Assembly (NCBI RefSeq): GCF_012927645.1
Contig: NZ_JABBMT010000010.1
Coordinates: 62,001-126,000, forward strand
Source: Pseudoalteromonas arctica
GTDB lineage: Bacteria; Pseudomonadota; Gammaproteobacteria; Enterobacterales; Alteromonadaceae
Direction: 5' to 3'
DNA length: 64,000 nucleotides
The position numbers and the translations under genes are program-made. The notes beneath the pieces were generated by a model, which did not search any database, was not told the origin of the DNA, and saw only the letters and a program-made list of their open reading frames with translations. How positions within the stretch are numbered: the stretch's first letter is position 1; each line of letters begins with the position of its first letter. Below, in pieces: positions 8,621 to 23,600 of this stretch.

Positions 8621-11600
8621 AGCGAGTACAGGCTGACTGACTACCGTAGCCGTAGCCAGTAAAGCCCATGGCGTCAATTTTGATTGGCGACGTATAAAGA
8701 CTAAACCAATCATTAATAACACCATTGTACTGCCTAAACTACCTGATGAGCTATTTTTAACCGTGGTGGTTGTATAAGCTTTTACGGTCACTTTTACTTC
8801 TCCTTGAGCTTCAGCACCTTTACTGTCAGCCACTGTGTACTCAATTAAATCAACACCTTCAAAACCTGCTTTGGGTTGGTAATTCAATGTGTCATCGTTA
8901 TTTATAGTGACTGTTCCTTGCGTAGCTTGCGCACTTATTAAACTAAGTGCGTCACCATCTACATCGCTATCATTGGCAAGCACATCGATAACTATTTGTG
9001 TGCGATCATTGGTGCTTGCAATATCAGCAATCGTTGTTGGGGCACTATTCACTACCACACTAACATTCGCCGTACCCAAGGCTGTTCCACCTTTACCATC
9101 AGATACACTATAGTTGATTGTTGCAGTACCAATAAAATCAAGTACTGGTTGATAGCTAAGTTGATTATTAACGATTGCTACCTCACCTAAATCAACACTT
9201 GCACTAGTGAGCGTGAGTACATCATTATCTGCATCGCTATCATTACTAAGCACATCCATAACAATACTATTACCAAGTGCAATAGTTACTTGATCTGATT
9301 GGGTAACAGGCGCGCTGTTATTACTGCTCATAATACTTACGCCGCCAGGGTCAACAATTTGACCATTCGCTAAGCCATCGTCATCATTGAAACCACCATC
9401 CGTTATACGTAATTGCACACACCAGTCACCTTCTTTAAGCCCTTCTTGCCACAGTTGACTATTGGGTGAAGGGCAGTAACCTCGCTCCCCTAGCGCTGAA
9501 TAGAGCTTATCGCCATTGCTGGTATTAAAGTCAATCCACTCATTATTGATAAGCTTTCTATAAATCGCTCCCGCTGGGATTGGCATTCTTTGTGGAAGCA
9601 CTATGTGGTAATTATCACCTTTTTGCTCCATGTCAGTGACTATAAAGCCAAAGTAGCCACTAGAGTTATCCATACCTACATCTTCAGGTAGTTCACTTTC
9701 AAACAATTGTGCTGCGCCACTACTATTTTGTATGCTTGAGAATGCTTTTCTTAAACATGCTCCCGCATCCCCTTCAACAAGGAACTGCGCTAACTCATTT
9801 ACTTGCTCAGGTAATACATTACACTCATTAATGTTATCCAAATAATCAGGTATACCATCGCGATCTTTATCTTGTAGGCCTTCAATATTATCTGGTATTA
9901 AGTCATTATCAGTATCAGCCGTTGTTAGTTTAGGTAACTGAGCTACTACTTCCACATAACTGGTCACCGTTGTTGATAAACTATCCACAGCGTCATCTGT
10001 TGCAGTTACTGCTATTTCATAAATACCAATATCGAGTTCCGCTGTAGAGAACACCAATGTATCAGGTGCATCACCTAGATCGACAATCCGTTCATCTGCA
10101 GCTTGCCAGCTATACGAAATACTATCTTCAGGATTATTATCTGTTGCCAACGCTGTAATTGTTACGAGATCGTCACTGGCTAAAACAAATGGCCGCGACT
10201 GATTGTTTTGCTCCGTTATGGTTACTAAGCTTGGTGCTATATTATTCTCTGAAATAGTCACAACATTAGAGGCTTGCGCGCCAGTATTAAGGCTATCATC
10301 AAGCGTTATAACAATTGTTTCATCCGCTTCAATCTGACTATCTGCAAAGACTCTAAAGCTGATCTCACCAACGAGGCCTTGTTCAATAACCACTTCACCA
10401 CTAATTAAATCATGATCATCTGACGTTGCTGTTCCAGATACACTGTAAGGTACAGTGATAGGATAACTTGCCGCTGGTCCATTCAAATAAACCCGTGTGA
10501 TATAACTTTGATCCTCAGCAATAACTTTATTTTTACCTAGTGATATTTGTGGGTGAACCATTACTTGCTGGCTTGCCATTGTGGTTGTACCACTACTGTC
10601 TGTCGCTTGCCAATACACTTGATGTACGCCTGGCGTAAATAGCATACTTTGATTGAAAGTTGCGACTGGTAACCGGTTTTGATCGCTATCAAATGCAACA
10701 GCTGTGCCTAACTTCACTCGAGTGAACAACCCTGTTGCATCAACACTCATATCAGCTGGAGGTGTAATAGTTGGTGCATCAGTTTGACTATCAATAAAGT
10801 TAATATAGGCAAACCCTGTACTCTGCGCTTGCGCTGGGTCGGCAATAATATATTCAACTTTAATAGTATCTTGAGTATTTGCGTTCAATTGATAGACAAG
10901 CTGCTGATCAACAACACTGATTGTACCCACTGATGCCCTAGCACCAATAATTGTTATTACATCACCATCAACGTCAGTGTCATTCGCTAACACATCAAGT
11001 ATATAACGGCCGCTTTCTGTTCGCGCTAAGTCAAAGGTATCTTCCTCCGCGACCGGTTGATCGTTTACTGACTCAACAGTAATTAACGCAGTAGCTATAG
11101 TAGACTTTACTTTGCCATCAGTCACTAAATAGCTAAAGGTGTCGCTACCATAATAATCAGCCTGTGGCTGATAACTAAATACCGTTCCTTGCACTGTTAA
11201 GCTACCAAACTGTGGTTGAGTGACCACTTCTATAACTAAATTGTCGTTATCGCTGTCGCTCACCTGAGCACTGACACTGAGGTTATTATCTTCTTTAACG
11301 CGCATTACCATGTCATTAGCAACAGGTGGCGCGTTCACATACGTTACATCAATACTAAATGGATTAAGCGTACTGCTTAACTGCCCATCGCTTACGCTGA
11401 TCAAAATATGACTATATAGACCAACATCATCTCGTGTCGGTACACCGCTTAATGTACCACTTGTGCTATCAAACGTTGCCCAACTCGGCTTGTTTGCAAT
11501 CGTGAATGATAAACTAGTATTATCAATATCCGACACAATTGGCGTAAATGAGTAACCTGTATCTTGCGCAATTGATGTTGCAGGTGAACCGCTGATTGTT

Positions 11601-14600
11601 GGTGCATCGTTAACATTCACTACTATCAGTGTAAATGGGGTTAAACTTTGGCTTGCAACCCCATCCGTTACACGCACCGTAATGCCTGCATAACTTCCTA
11701 CATCAGCATTGCTAGGTCTGCCTGACAACTCCCCTGTGGTGGTATCAAAGTTCAACCAACTTGGTTTATTTTCAATACTGAAGCTGAGATTATCATCATC
11801 ATTATCTGTCGCTGTTGGTACAAAACTATATAAGTCATTTTCATTAACCGCTAAGCTTGGTATTCCACTAATCACCGGCAAATCGTTAACACTATGAATA
11901 GTTACTGACACTGTGCTTGGAGTAGAATCAAGTAGCCCATCACTCGCTATATAGCTAAACTGATCTTCACCAAAGTAATTTGCATTACCTTGATAAGTAA
12001 CTTGATCACCTAAGAGAGTCGCAGTGCCATAAGTTGGTTGACTGACGATTGTATAGGTTAATGTATCACCATCAACATCACTACCGATTAAGTTCATAAC
12101 GACTGGTGTGTCTTCATCAGTAACGCCGGTTTGTAGACCCACAATTGGCGCGTCATTAACTGCGGTGATAACTAACGATACCGGCGTTGTTGTTGAATCT
12201 AATAGTCCATCATTAACAACAAAACTAAAGCCATCACTACCGTTATAATTAGCGTTTGGCGTATATAACCAACTATCATTACTTTGCTGCACGAGCGAGC
12301 CATGTAATGCGCCTTCATCAAGACGATAGCTTAGAGCATCATTCTCAATATCTGAGCCTGCCAAGGTGATCAACACGCTATTATCTTCAGCAAGTATCAA
12401 GCTTTGTGGAAGACCTAACGGTGCGTCATTGACTGGGGTCACTGTCATGGTTACGCTCGCCTCGTTGGAGGTTGCGCCGTTATTGTCTTTAACAGTGTAA
12501 GTGAAGCTGTCGTTGCCGAAGTAATTGGCGTTGGCGGTGTAAATAATCGCCCCGGTAGCTGTTACTTGAGTTTGCCCATTGCTTGGTGCACTGACTACCG
12601 TCACACTGCTGGCATCTAAGCTGTCGCCGGTATCCACATCGCTGTCGTTACCCAGTACGTTGACCTCAAATGAGCCTTCTTCTTGCAGTTGCGCGGTATT
12701 ATCCATGGCAACGGGGGCGTCATTCACGGCATTGATGGTCAATGTTACTGTCGCTGGCATTGAGCTGAGCCCTTCACTGTCGCTCAGGGTGTAGGTAAAG
12801 CTAAACTCGCCGTTGACATCTTGTTTAGGTGTGATTGCTAAACTGCCATCAAGGTTCACACTCACGTCCGCAAAGTTGTACATGCCAGCGCCGGTGCCTT
12901 TATTCTCAAGGCTTACGTTGGCAGCATTAAAGCCGCTGTCTTCCACGTCTGAGTCGTTGGCTAAAATAGCCAAGCTCACTGCGGTATCTTCATCGGTTGT
13001 TATTGCATCATCAGCTACAACTGGGCGGTCGTTAATCGCCCCGATATTCACGGTCACTGTGGCTGGCAGTGATACTCCACCTTCGCTATCGGTTACTGTA
13101 TAGGTAAAACTATCTTGCCCTGTGACATTGCTATCTGGGGTATACACAAAGCTACCCGCGGCTTGGTCTAATACCACTTGCCCTGACGTTGGGCTGCGGA
13201 CAATGGTGATATCTCCTGTGGGGGTGGCGTCTTCCACATCACGGGCTAAACTGCGTACATCGGTGGCCGCTGAGGCCGTGTCTTCATCAATACTGAGATT
13301 AACATTTTGTACCTCAGGAATATCATTCACTGGGGTAATGGTCACTGTCACTGTGGCCGCCGCTGACGTATTCAGCGCCGCATCTTTCACGGTGTAGGTA
13401 AAAGTGTCGGTACCTGTTTCATTGGCGTTCGGTGTATACGTGGCAATACCATTGGTGATACTCACCGTGCCTTTACTTGCAGGTAATACAATGGCGGCTG
13501 AGGCGGCCACTAAATCACCTTCAGCATCGGTGTCATTGGCCACTAAACTAAAGTTAACCGCGGTGTCTTCATCCGTCGTTGCATTGTCATTAACAGCAAC
13601 AGGCGCATCCGCCACGGCTGCTATCGTCAGTGTCACTGTCTGCACCGCCGAGAGTGCCCCATCGCTGTCACGTACTTGGAAGGTAAAGCTGTCGCTGTGG
13701 TTTTCACTGCCATCATGTTGATAACTAAAGCTGCCGTCACCGCTCAGCGTTAAGCTACCAAATTGCGGTTGGCTCACCCCGACCGCTGTCAGTGTATTGC
13801 CAGTGTCATCATCGCTCGCATTACTCAATAAACCATTGCCCTGTGTCACCGTGAGCGTTGCGCCTTCATCAAGGTTAAAGCTAAAGTTCTGTCCAACAGG
13901 CGCATCGTTAGTGTTGGTTACCTCTAACGTGAACGGCGCTAAACTGGCACTGGCCGTACCATCGCTCACACCAAGGGTGATATTAGCGTAGCTGCCTACA
14001 TCACTGTTATCCGGTGTGCCCGATAACTCACCTGTGCTGATATTAAAACTCGCCCAGCTTGGTTTGTTGCTAATGCTAAAGCTTAAACTGTCGTCATCAA
14101 TATCGCTCACGCTAGGGATAAATTGATACGGGCTGTCTTCGCTGATTGTAGTACTTGGTGTACCACTGATTGTTGGTGCATCGTTAACGTTCTTAACAGT
14201 AAGATTAAAGCTACTCAATGCTGTCGTAAGCGCGCCGTCTGATGCTGCAATGATAATGTTATTATTTACACCCACATCATCATTACTCGGTGTGCCAGAT
14301 AGCTGCCCTGTGTTGCTGTCAAAGTTTGCCCAGCTCGGCTTATTGCTGATGCTAAAGGTTAAGCTGTCACCATCAATGTCATTCGCTATTGGGGTAAAGC
14401 TATACAGTGCACCTTGATCAACATTTAATGCAGGAACACCACCAATCGTTGGTGCGTCATTAACGTTGATCACGGTCAAGTTAAAGGCTGGTAGGCTTAC
14501 GGTATCCATACCATCGCTGACACTGATCACAATATTATTGTGTACGCCCACATCGGCGTTCGTGGCCGTGCCACTGAGTGTTCCACTGGTGCTATCAAAG

Positions 14601-17600
14601 TTCAACCAACTAGGCTTATTGGTAATACTAAAGGTGAGGCTGTCGCCTTCTGTATCAACGGCGGTTGGGGTGAAGCTATAGGCGGTTTTCTCACTGACCG
14701 ATAAAGTCGGTGCGCCGCTGATCACTGGCACATCGTTCACGCTAGTGACATTCACGTTAATGTCTGCCGGTGCTGAATCCACCGTGCCGTCGTTAACAAT
14801 AAAGCTAAAGGAGTCTGTACCAAAGAAGTGGCTATCACCTTGATACACGGCTTGTGAGCCCGTCAAAGTCACGCTGCCGTTTTGAGGTTGACTGCTTATT
14901 TGATAACTTAAAGTATCCCCTTCTATGTCGCTGCCTGCCAAGTTGATAGTTATTGCGCTGTCTTCACTAACGGACACGGTATCATTGATGGCAACCGGTG
15001 CATCATTGATGGCATTGACGGTTAAGTTTACGCTCACTGGTGCTGAGTCTAACTCGCCATCATTAGCAATAAAGCTAAAGCTGTCACTGCCATTGAAATT
15101 CGCGGTAGGCGTATAAAGCCAGCTATCTGCACTTTGTTGCACGAGGGTGCCTTGGCTCACATCACTTTCAATACGATAGGTTAAGCTGTCGTTTTCAATA
15201 TCTGTGGCAAGTAAAGTGATCAATACGCTGGCGTCTTCATCGAGTGCCAAGGTTTGTGCTTGGCCGATTGGTGCGTCATTGACTGGGGTCACTGTCATGG
15301 TTACGCTCGCCTCGTTGGAGGTTGCGCCGTTATTGTCTTTAACAGTGTAAGTGAAGCTGTCGTTGCCGAAGTAATTGGCGTTGGCGGTGTAAATAATCGC
15401 CCCGGTAGCTGTTACTTGAGTTTGCCCATTGCTTGGTGCACTGACTACCGTCACACTGCTGGCATCTAAGCTGTCGCCGGTATCCACATCGCTGTCGTTA
15501 CCCAGTACGTTGACCTCAAATGAGCCTTCTTCTTGCAGTTGCGCGGTATTATCCATGGCAACGGGGGCGTCATTCACGGCATTGATGGTCAATGTTACTG
15601 TCGCTGGCATTGAGCTGAGCCCTTCACTGTCGCTCAGGGTGTAGGTAAAGCTAAACTCGCCGTTGACATCTTGTTTAGGTGTGATTGCTAAACTGCCATC
15701 AAGGTTCACACTCACGTCCGCAAAGTTGTACATGCCAGCGCCGGTGCCTTTATTCTCAAGGCTTACGTTGGCAGCATTAAAGCCGCTGTCTTCCACGTCT
15801 GAGTCGTTGGCTAAAATAGCCAAGCTCACTGCGGTATCTTCATCGGTTGTTATTGCATCATCAGCTACAACTGGGCGGTCGTTAATCGCCCCGATATTCA
15901 CGGTCACTGTGGCTGGCAGTGATACTCCACCTTCGCTATCGGTTACTGTATAGGTAAAACTATCTTGCCCTGTGACATTGCTATCTGGGGTATACACAAA
16001 GCTACCCGCGGCTTGGTCTAATACCACTTGCCCTGACGTTGGGCTGCGGACAATGGTGATATCTCCTGTGGGGGTGGCGTCTTCCACATCACGGGCTAAA
16101 CTGCGTACATCGGTGGCCGCTGAGGCCGTGTCTTCATCAATACTGAGATTAACATTTTGTACCTCAGGAATATCATTCACTGGGGTAATGGTCACTGTCA
16201 CTGTGGCCGCCGCTGACGTATTCAGCGCCGCATCTTTCACGGTGTAGGTAAAAGTGTCGGTACCTGTTTCATTGGCGTTCGGTGTATACGTGGCAATACC
16301 ATTGGTGATACTCACCGTGCCTTTACTTGCAGGTAATACAATGGCGGCTGAGGCGGCCACTAAATCACCTTCAGCATCGGTGTCATTGGCCACTAAACTA
16401 AAGTTAACCGCGGTGTCTTCATCCGTCGTTGCATTGTCATTAACAGCAACAGGCGCATCCGCCACGGCTGCTATCGTCAGTGTCACTGTCTGCACCGCCG
16501 AGAGTGCCCCATCGCTGTCACGTACTTGGAAGGTAAAGCTGTCGCTGTGGTTTTCACTGCCATCATGTTGATAACTAAAGCTGCCGTCACCGCTCAGCGT
16601 TAAGCTACCAAATTGCGGTTGGCTCACCCCGACCGCTGTCAGTGTATTGCCAGTGTCATCATCGCTCGCATTACTCAATAAACCATTGCCCTGTGTCACC
16701 GTGAGCGTTGCGCCTTCATCAAGGTTAAAGCTAAAGTTCTGTCCAACAGGCGCATCGTTAGTGTTGGTTACCTCTAACGTGAACGGCGCTAAACTGGCAC
16801 TGGCCGTACCATCGCTCACACCAAGGGTGATATTAGCGTAGCTGCCTACATCACTGTTATCCGGTGTGCCCGATAACTCACCTGTGCTGGTATTAAAACT
16901 CGCCCAGCTTGGTTTGTTAATGATAGTAAAGGTGTGAGTATCGCCCGTATCACTATCGGTCAGTGTCGGTGTAAAGCTATAAGCGGCATCTTCTGCTGTT
17001 GTTGTACTGGGAGTTCCACTTAATACCGGCGCTACATTATATTGCTTGGTTACTGTTGCAGTCACAGCTGAGCTTGCATTGCCTGCGGTGTCTGTAGCTA
17101 TTGCTGAGAAGGTTAACGTTCCCTCAGCCAATGAGGTCACATTAATACCTGTGATTTGCAGCGTTGCTGCGCTAATAGTTGCCGTACCGCTGACTGAATT
17201 ACTGCCGTCACTTACTTGATAACTAAGCGTACCAGTTCCTTCCAAACCAGACAAAGAAACACTCATTGCAGATTCATTACTGGCATTTATTACACTCTGA
17301 TCAATACTCGCAGCATGCCCTGTAGGCGCTATATTGTCTAATGTAATACTAGTAGTTGCAGCCGGTGAAGTATTACCAGCCCTGTCCGTTTGCGTTGCAG
17401 ATACCGTTAATATTCCGTTATTTAACGCACTAATGTCTAACTCACTGCCACTAAGAGACCAGTTACCACTGCTATTTGCGGTTATTGTACGGCTAACACC
17501 TGCAACATCTATACTAACAGTCGCACTTGCTTCTGCCCCAGAGCCGCTGATCAATACACTGTCATCTTCATTGGCATTAACTATGTCATCACCCTCAATC

Positions 17601-20600
17601 GGCGTGGTGATGGTCACTGCACTTGGTGCTACAGTATCTAAAATCACTGAGCTGTTGGCTGCACTTGACGTATTGCCGGCCGCATCACTTTGTGTGGCGC
17701 TGACGGTGAGCGTGCCGTTATTAAAGCTGCTGACATCAAACTCGTTACCACTGATAGTCCATGCTCCTGAGCCATCAGCCGTCACAGTACGTGATTGGTT
17801 ATTCGCGCCATCGCTGATAGTCACACTCACGCTGGCATTGGCTTCTGCACCAGAGCCAGTGATCAATACATCCGCATATTCTGCGGCATTAACGCGGCCA
17901 TCGCCTTCAATCGGCGTAGTGATAGTCACTGCACTTGGTGCTGCGTTATCTAAAATCACCGAGGCACTGGCTGCACTTGACGTATTACCCGCCGTATCAC
18001 TTTGTGTGGCGCTGACGGTGAGCGTGCCGTTATTAAAACTGCTCACATCAAACTCACTACCACTGATAGTCCATGCACCAGAGCCACCAGCCGTCACACT
18101 GCGCGATAAACTATTTGCGCCATCGCTGATAGTCACATTAACCACAGCACCAGAATCAGCACCGCTGCCTTGAATAAGCACATGCGCATCTTCTACAGCA
18201 TTGATCCGACCATCTACTTCAATGGGCGTGGTAATACTCGGAGCACTCACATTAGTGTCAATCGTTATTGTAGTACTCGTACCATTGGTGATATTACCAG
18301 CAGAGTCTGTCGCACGTGCCATAATGGCATGCGAGCCACTCGTCATAGCTGAGCCTACGGTAATACTCCACACCCCACCACTAGCAACAGTACTACCTAT
18401 TGAGCCATCAATACTTGAAATCAGCGTTATGGTGTCATCAGTAGTACCGGTTCCCGTAAAGGTCGGTGTGGTATCGTTTGTAATATTATCTGTGTTAGAA
18501 GCACCGCTATCACTTGCTGCTGACAGATCTGGCATACTCGGTGCGATCGGCGCAGCAGTGTCTATTGTTACGGTCAACGCACCTGAACTACTACTAACAT
18601 TATTACTACTATCCGTCGCTTTAGCTGAAATAGCATGGTCTAATCCGGCGCTTAAAGTGTCAGTGGTAATTTGCCAATTGCCATCGGTCGCTACGCCTGA
18701 ACCAATTACAGTTGCTCCAGCGCCAACTTGGTCGCTGTAAAGCCTAACCGTTGAACCACTCTCAGCAGTACCACTTAACGTTGGTGATGTATCACTGGTG
18801 ATATTATCTGTACTTGATGGACCACTGTCCGAAGCCGCATCTAAATCAGGTGTGGACGGTGCATTAGGTGCAACATCGTCTGTTACAGTTATTGTAAAAG
18901 ACTTTTGGAATGTGGTTGTATTATCATTGGTTTGCAAACAAACTATGTAACTGCCTGCACTTAACGCAGCCTGAGTTTGCAAAATAGAACCATTTACTTG
19001 AAAACTACCATTATTAGTATCCGCGCTACAAGTGCCTGTTACACTCGCTCCAGTGCTAACTAAACCATAACTATGACTATCACTAGTGTCTACATCTGTG
19101 GTTGATAATCCACCAATATTGGCTCCAGGACCCGTCGATGATTGATTCACCGTAGTTGTAGACAAGCTCATATCCGTTGGGGCATCATTTAGCCCAGTAA
19201 TGTTCACTACAGCTTGATTTGTACCCGTACTGTTTGCTACCCCATCATTAAAAACATAATCCAAAGTCACTGTGGATGATGGTGATTCTGAACTATTTTG
19301 ATAGGTAATGCTTTGCAGCACTGAGTCAACAATGGCAGAGGTCGCATTCGCATTAAAGGTCAGTACTAACGTACCTGCTGAGTTGGTGGTTACCGTTCCG
19401 ACCGTGGTCGAATTATAAGTAAATGTATTACCCTCAATTAGCACCCCCAATAAGTTATTGTTCGCAAAGACATCTTGCGTACTTGCTCCACCGTTTCGAC
19501 TAATGGTTAAGCTGGCATTATTATAATTACCTATCGCGCCATTAAGAGCATCGAGCTCAGTATCAGCAATCGTCACATCAGAGTCGATAACAATTGCCGA
19601 GCCATTTTCAGTAAAGGTCGTACCGCCATTCAAGCTACTAAATACGGGAGCGCTATTTGGCTCAACAAAAGTGATAACAGTATCGCTCCCACTGTCAGCC
19701 ACACTAAAAGCTAAATTTGCAGCAGGGGAGTTACTTAACGCAAGTGTAAGCTCTGAAATGTTAAAATCGGTGGCATCTGTATCAACTTCTAATGTACTAG
19801 TACCATTAAATCGCACATTGGCACTTGAAAGCCCTGTCACACCTGTAATAGTTAAGCTATCACCTACGGCTAGATCAGTGATTGTATCCCCTGATAATTG
19901 TGCCACACTACCAACAAAATTATCGTTACCGGCATTGCCCGTCATCGAATCAGTACCACCGCCAGGGCGGATGGTATCTGCGCCGCTACCACCAACAAGT
20001 GTATCATCACCATTAAAATTGCTGGCTGTAATAGTCAATATGTCACTAGCAAAGGCTGAAGCATTTATTGATAAGGCCGCTGTAATTGCGCCGCCACTAG
20101 CATTTGACACTGATACTGCTTGACCATTGGCATTAAAGTTGTCAGTCAAGGTTATCGTAGCATTATTGTCAGTTCCTATTGCCACTTCCTCAACAGCAGA
20201 CACTGAGGTACTGGTGAAATCAAACACCCCACCATCCATAAGTTTCAGTGTTTCAGTCCCCGCACTACCCGTTATAGCAGTGCTAAAATTACCAAGATTA
20301 GCCGCATCAATAGCCACTGTTGCACCGCTACCTAACGAAAGAGTGCCTATATTTAAAAATCCACCGCCACTAATGTCTGCACCATCAGTTACTTGTACTT
20401 GGTCGGCAACACTATTTTCACCAATTAGCGTACCCGTGTATGCACTGCCACCAATAGCAAAAGTGATTGCGTCGGTTGACGAACCAGCCGTTACATTAGT
20501 AGTCCCTGTTGATACGGTGATCGTTCGGGTATTTGTACTGTCATCAGCTACATCGTAGCTTTCAATGCCAGTTAAAGTTGTAAAATCACCATCACCGGTG

Positions 20601-23600
20601 ATAGTAATCGTTTCTGAGCCTGGTGCTGTTATGGTGCTGGTAAAGTTGCCATGCTGACTGGCCGTCATCGACACTGATGCGCCCGATGCAAGTGTTAAAT
20701 TAGCCACATTACTGATGGTTGCACTACTAATATTTGCGCCATTACTCATCAATAACGTATCTGCAACACTATTTTCGCCAGTAATTGTGCCTGTATAAGC
20801 TAACGTACCAATATCAAACGTAATAGCATCAGTTGCGGAGCTCGCTGTTACTGAGTGCCCTGCATTACTAATAGCAATCGTTCGAGCGTTGCTGCTATCA
20901 TCCGCTATTGTATAGTTTTCAATTGCAGAAACTGTTGCGAAATTACCGTCACCTAAAATAGTCAGTGTTTCTGTACCACTGCCAGATACCGTACCTGAAA
21001 ACAACGCTAGCTGTGATGCAGCAATACTTGCTGAACCGCCACTGGCTACAGCCAAGTTTTCAAAACCGCTAATAGTGGCGTCAGAAATACTGCCACTACT
21101 GCCAATAGATAGCGTATCAGTACCCGTATTGCCTGCTAAAACACCCGTTGCAGCAAACGATCCCACATTAAGAGAATCATCTCCTGTACTGCCCGTAAAA
21201 TTTTGTCCCACAGCGCCAAGGGTGAACGTATTTGCCGCAGCAAGCACATACGTTTCAATCGTACTGTTACCTACTAGCCCATCCGTTGCTGAACTAATGG
21301 TTATTGTTTCACTACCCGGAGCAGTAAACGTTGAAAAATTATCGTGCTGCGCTTCGGTCATCGTTACACTCGCACCACTGGCAAGCGTTAATGATTCAAA
21401 GGCAGAAAGTGTTGCACCGCTAAGATCAGCCCCAGCGCCGGCCTGTAATATATCGGTGCCTGCAGCACCATTGAGTGCTCCAGTAACTGCAAAGGCATTA
21501 ATATTAACGGTGTCATCTGCGCTGCTACTAGTTACATTTTGCGCTGCGTTGCCAAGAGTAAAGGTCATTGCTGCGCCAAGCACATAGGTTTCAATATCTG
21601 CATCGCCAGTGAGTGTTTGATCGCCATTAGCGCTGGCAATGGTAAACTGATTTATTCCATTACCATTTATGGTGGTGAAACTCTCGTGCTGTGTTTCACT
21701 TAATGTCAATGAGCCATTGTTATACGGTGTGAGGGTTTCAAAACCGGTCAACGATGCAAAACCGGTAAGGTCAGCACCATCAATAACATTGATAGTGTCT
21801 GTTCCACCGCCACCATCGGCCGTTGATCCCGCAATATGTAATGCATTACTAATTGTTAGCGTTTCATTGTCATTACTAAACGTTATTGCTGGGCTTAAAT
21901 TTATGCCGTTTAAGGTACTAAATCCAGCAGCGGCAGAACTCGCTGAAGTAATATTTGCAACCGAAATTGTCGCTGTACGACTCACGCTATTTACAGTGCC
22001 ATCATTAATAACAACTGACACTGTACGCGCTGTGGTATTCGGTGTTGCACTGGTATTGCTATACGTTATTGCTTGTAAAAAGGTCGTCACTTGTGCAACG
22101 GTTGCAGATGCACCCGTTATCGAAATTGTATCTTGCAGAGTAATGTCTGAGGCACCTGATATACCACCAAGTGCATTTTGTGCAGCCGCTGAAACACTAA
22201 GCCCTTCTGAGCCGCCATCTTGATCGTTTGTTAATGCAACGGTTATTGTTGTTATTGTATCGCCATCCGCCTCTGTTACAACAGCATTCGATGCGATATT
22301 TACACCTCCGCCAGCTTCTGAGAATGAAGCGCTGCTGTTATCACTACCTGAGCTTGAGTCAAGATCCACAACAGGTGCTGTATTAGCAGTAGAGAAATTA
22401 AATGTGGTATCGTCACTTATTCCAGCAAAACTGTTACCCGCACTATCGTCTACTGCTGTAGCATCAACTCTAATCGCATAACTACGGTTACCTATCAAGT
22501 TGCTAGTGGGGTTGAGATAAATTTTATCATTTGTGATACCAACACGCCCAGCGCCCGGCGTTGTCGTAGTACCATCACTTTCTGATGCTATATTGAACAC
22601 CTCAAAATCGCTGCTATCTGTCACATTACGAATCGTAATATTACCCGACCCTAACGCGATGTTTTTACTAAAATCAATCGCAATATTATTGCTTGCAGTT
22701 ACGTTACTGTCGTTATCATTTGGCGTTGAACTTGCACCGTCAAATGTGGGAGCCGTTGTGTCGATGGTAAATGAAGTAATGGTTATCGGTGTATTAGAAT
22801 TACCTGCCGCATCGGTAACTGTAATCGTACAATCACTGTATGTGCCTGCAGCCAATGCTGAACTATTATCCGTATTTGTAAGGGTAATAACCTGATTACC
22901 CGTACTATTAATAGCCGTTGAAGTTGAAGTACCACAACTACCGCCGACTGAAAATGTCCCTGTTTCTGTTGAGCTAAATGTATAACTCGGCGTAGTAGAG
23001 TTTGTTGGGGTTGTAACCGCAGTTACCTCTGCTACCATAGGCGCCGTAGTGTCTACCGTAAAACTAGTGATGTTTAAAGCACTACTTGCGTTGCTTGCAG
23101 CATCAGTCACGGTTATTGTACAGTTAGCATAAGTGCCATCGGCCAACGCCGTACTATTGTCTGTCTGCGTTAGTGTAATTGTTTGATTACCAGTACCACT
23201 GATCGTTGTTGAAGTAGAAGTACCACAGCTTCCCCCCATAGACAGAGTGCCTGCTTCGTCAGTGCTAAAAACATAGTTTGGGGTATTGTCACTTGTTGGT
23301 GTGGTAACCGCTGTAATTTCAGCTAACGTTGGCGCGGTAGAATCAGAGATTGTTGGGTCATCAACAACCATATTTAAAACTGCTATTTCTTGAAAATCAG
23401 CAGAACCATCGACGCCACCGCTACCATTACTCACAGTCGCCCAACTTACTACTATTTTATCTAAGTTACTCCAATCGACATCATTTGACTCCCAAGTCCC
23501 AGCCCCTTGCGTAAACACTTCAGCTTCGCCTGCGCCAAATGTACTCCAGGTCAATTCATCACTTGCAACAGCAACTCCTCCTCTGTAGCCAGTAACAGTA

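Noticed and set aside
12579-22895. Many plus-strand open frames opposite the giant gene, several in identical pairs 2,850 bp apart
   Set aside because: They are antisense shadows of the repetitive, stop-poor giant gene; none has a ribosome site or recognisable domain.
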